Below are positions 1-5,374 of a DNA stretch of 5,374 nucleotides, piece after piece. The DNA lies in contig NVSP01000105.1 in NCBI GenBank assembly GCA_002732755.1, forward strand, positions 3,509 to 8,882, written 5' to 3'. A program made the translations under genes and the position numbers. Under the pieces are notes generated by a model that saw only the letters and a list, made by a program, of their open reading frames with translations, had not been told where the DNA came from and searched no databases. Source of the stretch: Phycisphaera sp. (GTDB taxonomy: Bacteria > Planctomycetota > Phycisphaerae > Phycisphaerales > UBA1924). Every line of letters begins with the position of its first letter. The stretch's first letter is position 1.

Positions 1-2480
1 GCTGAATTGGTCTGCGTCGCGCCGCCGAGCACGGGCGGGAGCGCCTTGAAACTGTCTCTTGGCTTGACCACCGCGATGTAATTTCCGCTGAGCGGCGCAT
101 CGGTAAACGCCTCGTATTCACCCGGCCCGATCTGTTCAAGAACGATATCTGAACGATTCCCGTTGGGTCCGTACACAGTCGCGGGCACGGTCAACCCATC
201 CACCGGCTTGCCTTCGGCATCGATCGAAAGCATGCCAATACGCATGCGTCCCGATTCGATTTCGGTTGTCAATTCCACGCCGCGACCAGCGGGCGGGCGC
301 GAGACAAGCCGGGTCAGTTGCGACCAGAACATGTCGTACCCGGACCACCCGAGCCAAGGCTCGGCCCACTTGTTGTGCGCATCGGATGTAAACGCCGCCA
401 CGCGCCCAAGCCCGACTGTCCAGTGCGCAAGAATCGGCTCACCCTCTGGAGTCGCAAGCACATTGGTCACGAGCGGGTCGTCTCGAAACTCCGTCAACAC
501 AAGCCCTTCGAGCGGCTGCATCTCACCCAGCCCCGCCACCGCTGGCGATGCCGACGGCAGCACGATGGGCGTGAATGTTCCTTCTTTAATCAATGGGTTT
601 CGCACGATACGAACCGCACGCACAAAGATCCGCGGCAGAACGCTCGGGTTCGTGACCCGGTAGTGGACCCCGCCACCACTTTCTGCCATGGCGTACATCG
701 TTTCGGTGTCTGCGAAATCGCCCACCGAGATCGTCGAGACATTGATGTCCTGGGTTGCAAGCTCGGCGCAGATGGCTGGCAACTCAGCCGCGCCCTGCGA
801 TTGCCCATCCGAGAGCACGATGATGTGCTTGACCGCGGCTTCGGTGTTGACGAGCGCCTCACGCGCCATCGCAAGCGCCGGCGGGATGTTCGTCCCGCCG
901 CCCGACGAGATTGATTCGATCGCCGCGGTCGTTGCATCGGGGTCGTTGTTTGGCCCAAGCTCCCGCACCCATGTACCCCGGTTTGCAAACTCGATTACAC
1001 CGACGAGGTCCGCCTCGCCCAAGCTCCTAGCCGCGATCGCCGCCGCTGAGTTTGCGATCTCTTGCTGTGAGCGGAACGACCCGCCGACGGTTGTCGCCAT
1101 CGATCCCGATGAATCGAGCACGAGCACAATAGCAGTTCTTCGTTCGACAAGTTTTTCTGAAAGATCGAGTTCGACCGGTAAAATAGGCTCGATGGCGGTC
1201 CCCGCCCAGCCGCCCGAGCCAAAGGATGCGGGGCCGCCGACCATAATAAGCCCGCCGCCCATGTCGCGTACATGCGCCGCCAGAAGCTTCTGCACCGATT
1301 CTTCCACCTTGTCGGCGGGCACATTCTGTAGGATAATCAGGTCATAGGGCTGGTACCCGAGCAGATCAGTTGGCATCGCTCCCGGTGCAACCAAACGAAC
1401 ATCTGCGCCGCTTGCAGCCAACCGATCGGCGAGTATCGCGCCCGGCCCTGCGGGGTTGCCCCCGTCGAGCCCGTCAACGACCAGAATCGTGCCGCTGCCG
1501 GGGCTGATGGTAAACGCATCGGCTTCGTTGTTGTCAAGATGCGTGTCGCCAACAAACCCTGACGAGTCAGTTGCCACGGTCCGATCTGGTTCGAATACCG
1601 TGTGGAACCTGTGGATCCGTCCTGTTCCGATTGGCACATCAAGCAGAATAGCGTGCCGGCCGGGGTCGAGCGTGAGCCGCAATCCTTGCCCGGCGTCATC
1701 GCCGTTGAGATCGATCGGTCGGTCACCGTTGCGCAGCGTAAGTGTGCCGGTGGTCCCGGTGATGGTGCTAATCACGACGCGCACCGTAATCACAGACTCT
1801 GCGGGTGCCTGTGTCGGAACGATCAGCGACTCAACAATTGTCTCATCGCCCACGCGGTACTCGATCGGGATCACATCAATCGCAAGCGACCCCGCGTACA
1901 CGCTTGTTGCAAGCTCGTTTGCAGCACGGAGTGCATCGCCGGTGGTTTGGTTGCCGTCGCTCAATAACACCACTCGCCCGGTCGCGTCTGGCGGGATGAG
2001 CGCCGAGCCAAGCCGGAGCGCGCCCGCGATGTCTGTGCCTTCTAGAATCTGAATATCAAGTTCGCGTTCTGAAACAGACGAACGCGTCGGAGTGGCGATC
2101 GCGACCGACGATCCCCCGAACACGACCATGCCGAGCAGATCGTCCGGCCCCCGCCCCGCATCAAGCCTGCGAAAGAAGCGTTCCGCGGCATCAATCACGC
2201 TCTTTTTCTTGCCTTCATCGTCGAGACCGACAAAGCCGTAGCGGCGAACCGAATCAGAAATATCGACCACGCCGACGACCGCGAGTTTACTGGTTTGCTG
2301 GATCGTGCTTGCGCCGGCGAGCATCGCCGCGATCGTTGCGAGCAATCCCGCCCGCAGCACCACCGCGGACCACCGGCGCACGCGAGCCATCGCAACACAC
2401 CACCGCAACATGACCCAACCCAACGGAAGTATGAGCAGCAGGATCGCAAACCAACGCGGATCTACAAAGGAAACGCTCAA
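1..2480 (-). CDS. Membrane-anchored double-VWA protein with a glutamine-amidotransferase-like domain (3' end outside window)
   Basis: The frame is open for 826 codons from a TTG start and has no stop before the left edge. The N-terminus has two membrane helices (about residues 8-25 and 39-57) separated by an arginine-rich loop. VWA domain 1 follows with a full metal site: DISDS (D73, S75, S77), T149 and D175 in LLSDGN. Residues about 200-330 are beta-rich and end in a DNNEADAF motif. Residues about 331-432 resemble a class I glutamine amidotransferase fold (TILVVDGLDGG, GGGLIMVGGPASFGSGG) with no nucleophile cysteine visible. VWA domain 2 has DSSGS (D456, S458, S460), T530 in GGGTN and D558 in LSDGQ. 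The motif GLGRVAAFTSDAHNKW then leads into a C-terminal beta-rich part. This order matches planctomycete 'VWA domain-containing/glutamine amidotransferase' membrane proteins, whose function is not established. VWA domains usually mediate metal-dependent protein binding. It is coupled to the gene upstream. Confidence 0.9.
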   Translation of the reverse strand, partial: MSVSFVDPRWFAILLLILPLGWVMLRWCVAMARVRRWSAVVLRAGLLATIAAMLAGASTIQQTSKLAVVGVVDISDSVRRYGFVGLDDEGKKKSVIDAAERFFRRLDAGRGPDDLLGMVVFGGSSVAIATPTRSSVSERELDIQILEGTDIAGALRLGSALIPPDATGRVVLLSDGNQTTGDALRAANELATSVYAGSLAIDVIPIEYRVGDETIVESLIVPTQAPAESVITVRVVISTITGTTGTLTLRNGDRPIDLNGDDAGQGLRLTLDPGRHAILLDVPIGTGRIHRFHTVFEPDRTVATDSSGFVGDTHLDNNEADAFTISPGSGTILVVDGLDGGNPAGPGAILADRLAASGADVRLVAPGAMPTDLLGYQPYDLIILQNVPADKVEESVQKLLAAHVRDMGGGLIMVGGPASFGSGGWAGTAIEPILPVELDLSEKLVERRTAIVLVLDSSGSMATTVGGSFRSQQEIANSAAAIAARSLGEADLVGVIEFANRGTWVRELGPNNDPDATTAAIESISSGGGTNIPPALAMAREALVNTEAAVKHIIVLSDGQSQGAAELPAICAELATQDINVSTISVGDFADTETMYAMAESGGGVHYRVTNPSVLPRIFVRAVRIVRNPLIKEGTFTPIVLPSASPAVAGLGEMQPLEGLVLTEFRDDPLVTNVLATPEGEPILAHWTVGLGRVAAFTSDAHNKWAEPWLGWSGYDMFWSQLTRLVSRPPAGRGVELTTEIESGRMRIGMLSIDAEGKPVDGLTVPATVYGPNGNRSDIVLEQIGPGEYEAFTDAPLSGNYIAVVKPRDSFKALPPVLGGATQTNS
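2477..2480 (-). other. Four-base stop/start overlap (TTGA) coupling the two minus-strand genes
   Basis: The TGA stop of the upstream gene (2479-2477) and the TTG start of the VWA gene (2480-2478) overlap in TTGA. The reading from this TTG begins SVSFVDPRWFAILLLILP, which is the usual N-terminus of this protein type (a short 'F..P.W..LLLL' helix). The next in-frame ATG codons (residues 24 and 31) would remove the first membrane helix. Together with the ribosome site just upstream, this makes TTG the best start and indicates translational coupling. Confidence 0.8.
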
Positions 2481-4735
2481 GGCGCATCCTCGGCATCCTG
2501 AACCACCGGCGGCGCTGGCTGCGCCGCTTGCGCCTGCTTGGCGAGCCGATCGAACACACGCTTGATCACATCCGCGTGCCGCCTGGGCACCGTCTGCTGC
2601 TCGATCGCCCGCTGCGCCCGTTCTTCTGCCTGGCGGACAGCCTGCTGCGGCCCGACCTCGCCGATCGAATCATCTCCGGTTTGAGCATTCCCGGGATTAA
2701 ACCACTCGGCAATGGTGCGCTCATTTTGCGCCGACTCTGCTGCATCTTCATGGCGTGCATCGACAAACTCGGTCGGGCCATCCCAAGGCGAGTTTGGCGG
2801 CAGCTGCGCCAACTCATCGAGCGGATCGCCTAGGCCAGAGCCGGTCAAGCGATCGGCCTGCTCACGGAACCGCTCGGCAGCCGACTCGGCATCTTCTGCG
2901 GATTGTTCTTGCATTGCATTCTCTCGGAGCACATCGCCCAGCCCTCGCTTTGCCCCCTCGCCTTCGCCCGTGCCGCCGGGAATGCCCACTTGGTCTGGTT
3001 GCTCTTGGCCCGACCCGCCTGGCTCGCCGACATTATCTTGGCTAGGCCCACCTCCGGGCTGATCGCCGGGTTGGCCATCGGGTTGCGCTCCGGGTTGGCC
3101 CGGAGTTGGCTGCCCTTGGTCGCCGCCGGGGGATGGCTCTGCACTCTCGCCTTCATCTTGACCTTCGGCTTGTCCGGGTTGCGGCGTTTTGTCAGCGCCT
3201 TCTTCAGAACCCTCACCCTGCTGCTGATCTGTACCGTTTTGTTCTCCGTCTTGATTGCGTTCTTGCTGCTCGCCCTGCGTATCACCGGGCTGAGTCTCCG
3301 GCGTGTCGCTCGGCTGATTACTCGGCTCCGCACCCGGCTCGTTTCCCTGATCAGATCCCTGCTGCTCTTGGTCGCCTTGCTGTTCCTGTGGCTGTTCCTG
3401 CCCAGAATCATCCGCATCGGGTTGCTGCTTGCCCTGATCGCCGGCATCTTCTTGATTCGCATCCTCAGGCTCGCTGGGATGCTCATCCGCCCGATCCGCG
3501 GCCTGTCTGAGTTCCTCGGCGAGCTCGTCGGCGCGGTCTTGACCACGCTCTTGGGATTCTTCCTCGGCCTGCTGCTGCGTCTGGTCGCGTTGATAGTCTT
3601 CTGCGAGCCGCTCTGCTTCTTCTGGCGGAACACCCTCACGCTCGAGTTGTTCGCGGAACTCTTCTTCAGTTGGTGATTCTTCAGATTCTTGTGTGCTGTC
3701 TTGATCTGTCTGGGGAATCTCACGGTCCCGCTCGATCTGCTCGGCAAGCTCACGGAGTTCATCGGCGATCTGCTCGGCTTGCTCAGGATCGGCCCGCATC
3801 TGTTCGAGCAAACTCTCGGCCTTCTCAGCGGCTGATTCAAAATCACCAGCCGAGAGGTCCTCGGCGAGTTCTCTGACCGCCTCAAACTGTTCGGAATCGA
3901 TCGAACGCAACCGGTCGCGCACAGCATCCGCTTCGAGTCGTTCTTGTGCTGCGCGCTCTGCCGCGTTGTCCGCGGCTTGTTCGAGTGTTTGAGCCGCTGC
4001 GGCGACCGCATCTTCTGGGTCTCGCAAACCATCTTCGAGTTCACGCTCAAGCTCGGCGATGGCTTCTAACTCTTTGTCTGATGCCTGCCCGACCGATGCC
4101 GCGGCTTCGATCACTTCCCTGGCCTCTGCGAGTTTCTCGGATGCTTCGCTTACGGCTTCGGGTGTCTGCACCCTGACAATCGGCTGCGGGCCAGATGGTT
4201 CACTTGTGCGCATCGGTGCGAACGCCGCCAGCAACCCGGCAAGTGCAACGCACCCGGCCCCGTACAACGCGCTCGCACCGAACCGGATCCTCGCAACATC
4301 ATTTGGCACCGCACGCTCGGCTGCGGCTTCGCCCTGTTCGACCGAGAGACGCTCAAAGCCAGATTGGATTCCACGCCCTGCAATCGCAAGCGACGACCCG
4401 AGTGCATCGTGCGTCCCGGCAACATCATCGAGCGCCGACGCGGCGTGCAATCTCGTGGGCCAATGCCTGCGCGCCGAGGCCGCAGCAACCAAACACCCAA
4501 GCATCAGCGGCAGCCCAACCACGCCGACCCAGACGACGGGCAGAACATTGGTGAAGCCAATCCTGTGCGCAAAGACTTTGACCAAGATGACCAAGCCCGC
4601 TGCGACGATGCCGGCGATGAGCAAGCTTGGGCCAAGGCGAGCTACAAACAGTGACAGCCCGATCCGGCGGCGCGCAGCGGCCACCTTCGCCATCACAGCA
4701 CCCGAAGCCCGGCCTGTCCCACTTACATTTGCCAT
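2477..4735 (-). CDS. Three-TM membrane protein with a long acidic, Q/E-rich extracytoplasmic region
   Basis: The product has 752 residues from the ATG at 4735. In-frame GTG (4738) and TTG (4741) lie just upstream, but ATG fits the likely promoter better. A basic N-terminus precedes membrane helices at about 34-55 and 62-86. A basic loop and a third helix (about 154-173) follow, which puts the rest outside the cytoplasm by the positive-inside rule. Residues about 190-415 are acidic, Ala/Glu-rich and probably alpha-helical or coiled coil. Residues about 415-600 are a disordered Q/D/G/E/P tract. The end (about 600-725) becomes ordered again, with ERTIAEWFNP near 672 and VPRRHADVIKRVFDRL near 714. 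That last motif resembles the 'vPrrYr..VrrYF..L' end seen in related planctomycete proteins. The N-terminal layout recalls DUF4175-like proteins, but I cannot assign a family with certainty. Its stop overlaps the start of the VWA gene, so they probably act together. The biochemical role is unknown. Confidence 0.88.
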   Translation of the reverse strand: MANVSGTGRASGAVMAKVAAARRRIGLSLFVARLGPSLLIAGIVAAGLVILVKVFAHRIGFTNVLPVVWVGVVGLPLMLGCLVAAASARRHWPTRLHAASALDDVAGTHDALGSSLAIAGRGIQSGFERLSVEQGEAAAERAVPNDVARIRFGASALYGAGCVALAGLLAAFAPMRTSEPSGPQPIVRVQTPEAVSEASEKLAEAREVIEAAASVGQASDKELEAIAELERELEDGLRDPEDAVAAAAQTLEQAADNAAERAAQERLEADAVRDRLRSIDSEQFEAVRELAEDLSAGDFESAAEKAESLLEQMRADPEQAEQIADELRELAEQIERDREIPQTDQDSTQESEESPTEEEFREQLEREGVPPEEAERLAEDYQRDQTQQQAEEESQERGQDRADELAEELRQAADRADEHPSEPEDANQEDAGDQGKQQPDADDSGQEQPQEQQGDQEQQGSDQGNEPGAEPSNQPSDTPETQPGDTQGEQQERNQDGEQNGTDQQQGEGSEEGADKTPQPGQAEGQDEGESAEPSPGGDQGQPTPGQPGAQPDGQPGDQPGGGPSQDNVGEPGGSGQEQPDQVGIPGGTGEGEGAKRGLGDVLRENAMQEQSAEDAESAAERFREQADRLTGSGLGDPLDELAQLPPNSPWDGPTEFVDARHEDAAESAQNERTIAEWFNPGNAQTGDDSIGEVGPQQAVRQAEERAQRAIEQQTVPRRHADVIKRVFDRLAKQAQAAQPAPPVVQDAEDAP
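2488..2491 (-). promoter_or_regulatory. Ribosome binding site (GAGG) for the VWA gene
   Basis: GAGG on the minus strand lies seven bases upstream of the TTG start, inside the last codons of the preceding gene. It is the only convincing Shine-Dalgarno site in the window, and it supports the non-ATG start of the VWA gene. Confidence 0.6.
2950..3490 (-). repeat. Low-complexity coding tract encoding a Q/D/G/E/P-rich disordered segment
   Basis: Inside the three-TM protein gene, roughly residues 415-596 are built almost only from Gln, Glu, Asp, Gly, Pro, Ser and Asn, with few lysines and almost no aromatic residues. Short degenerate PGQP/DGQP/GDQP repeats are densest at about 3046-3130. At the DNA level this gives runs of CAG, CAA, GAG, GAA and GGC-type codons. 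These keep the other frames free of stops and create long false open frames on both strands. The tract is probably length-variable between relatives and exposed to solvent. Confidence 0.75.
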
Positions 4736-4742
4736 CACCAAC

Positions 4743-4748
4743 AGTATA
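4743..4748 (-). promoter_or_regulatory. Candidate -10 box (TATACT) for the minus-strand operon, leaderless spacing
   Basis: TATACT on the minus strand differs from TATAAT at one position and is followed by exactly seven bases before the ATG at 4735. Transcription would therefore begin at or next to the start codon, giving a leaderless mRNA, in agreement with the missing Shine-Dalgarno site. No good -35 hexamer is visible (ACCAAT lies at a 17-base spacing), and there is no extended TGn element. Confidence 0.5.
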
Positions 4749-4782
4749 TATCGGCCCGGAGGCCCATTGGTTCGCCAGCCGC

Positions 4783-4788
4783 TACGGT
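4783..4788 (+). promoter_or_regulatory. Weak candidate -10 box (TACGGT) for trpD
   Basis: TACGGT keeps the TAnnnT pattern and lies seven bases before the trpD ATG, the same spacing as on the opposite strand. It matches the consensus poorly, no -35 element is evident, and TATATG at 4788-4793 is an alternative. Treat it as a hint only. Confidence 0.2.
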
Positions 4789-4795
4789 ATATGTC

Positions 4796-5374
<579 letters not shown>

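Larger units (their letters stand above)
4736..4795. promoter_or_regulatory. Divergent intergenic region between the membrane-protein operon and trpD
   Basis: Only 60 bases separate the two start codons, so promoters in both directions must fit here or overlap the coding starts. The region has AT-rich ends (a TATATA run at 4745-4750 and GGTATATG at 4786-4793) around a GC-rich middle (GGCCCGGAGGCCC, 4753-4765). The middle can form only a four-base GGCC stem, too short to call an operator or attenuator. I see no Shine-Dalgarno site for either gene. No leader peptide or T-box-like element is possible in this space. Confidence 0.7.

Noticed and set aside
163..2052. Several plus-strand open frames of 120-220 codons opposite the VWA gene
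   Set aside because: All are antisense shadows of a gene with two complete VWA metal sites. They show no recognisable motif and no ribosome site.
2195..2559. Minus-strand open frames with ATG starts near the beginning of the VWA gene
   Set aside because: They are in other frames. The true frame begins at the TTG at 2480, which gives the expected membrane helices and runs straight into VWA domain 1.
2903..3676. A 257-codon plus-strand open frame encoding a very hydrophobic, Leu-rich product that looks like a membrane protein
   Set aside because: It lies antisense to the Q/E/D-rich tract of the three-TM protein. Complementing CAG, GAG and GAC codons gives Leu and Val codons, which explains both its length and its hydrophobicity. 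The minus-strand gene has recognisable domains and operon context.
2845..4050. A 401-codon minus-strand open frame rich in Arg, Ser, Asn and Lys
   Set aside because: It is the shifted frame of the same low-complexity gene, with a composition expected from frame-shifted CAA/GAA/GAC codons, and it shows no domain motif.
2480..4735. Possible frameshift or pseudogene between the two minus-strand genes
   Set aside because: The four-base overlap, a ribosome site at good spacing and a full N-terminal membrane anchor after the TTG show two intact adjacent genes rather than one broken one.
4752..4765. GGCC-CGGA-GGCC as an operator, attenuator or terminator hairpin
   Set aside because: The stem has only four pairs, there is no T-run, and GGCC is self-complementary, so such a match is common in GC-rich DNA.

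Overview
The window carries one divergent gene pair with its promoter region, on GC-rich DNA that is almost entirely coding. Gene content suggests a planctomycete, perhaps of the Phycisphaerae type. The reasons are a large Q/E/D-rich membrane protein coupled to a two-VWA, glutamine-amidotransferase-like membrane protein, a TrpD with the 'GPRKSLG...FNLLGPLTNPA' signature and a short KHG...RG loop, and almost no Shine-Dalgarno sites. This placement is inferred from gene style, not from a phylogenetic marker.

Layout. Positions 1-2480 (minus strand) encode at least 826 residues of a membrane-anchored protein. Its order is two N-terminal membrane helices, VWA domain 1, a beta-rich linker, a class I glutamine-amidotransferase-like domain without a visible catalytic cysteine, VWA domain 2 and a beta-rich C-terminal part. 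Its 3' end lies beyond the left edge. Positions 2477-4735 (minus strand) encode a 752-residue protein with three membrane helices, a long acidic helical region, a very hydrophilic disordered tract and a short conserved-looking helical end. The two genes overlap by four bases (TTGA), so they are almost certainly one transcription unit read right to left. Positions 4736-4795 are a 60-bp divergent intergenic region. Positions 4796-5374 (plus strand) hold the first 193 codons of trpD, anthranilate phosphoribosyltransferase, which runs off the right edge.

How the genes fit together. The two minus-strand genes look like part of the MoxR/DUF58/VWA ('Bat-like') surface module common in planctomycetes. 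Positive-inside reasoning puts the VWA domains and the acidic tail of the partner on the same, extracytoplasmic side, so a direct complex is plausible. trpD belongs to tryptophan biosynthesis and appears only to share the intergenic region. I see no RNA gene, insertion sequence, CRISPR array, attachment site or clear terminator. The points most worth checking are the altered active-site motifs of TrpD, the paired intact metal sites of the VWA protein, and a likely leaderless start for the minus-strand operon.
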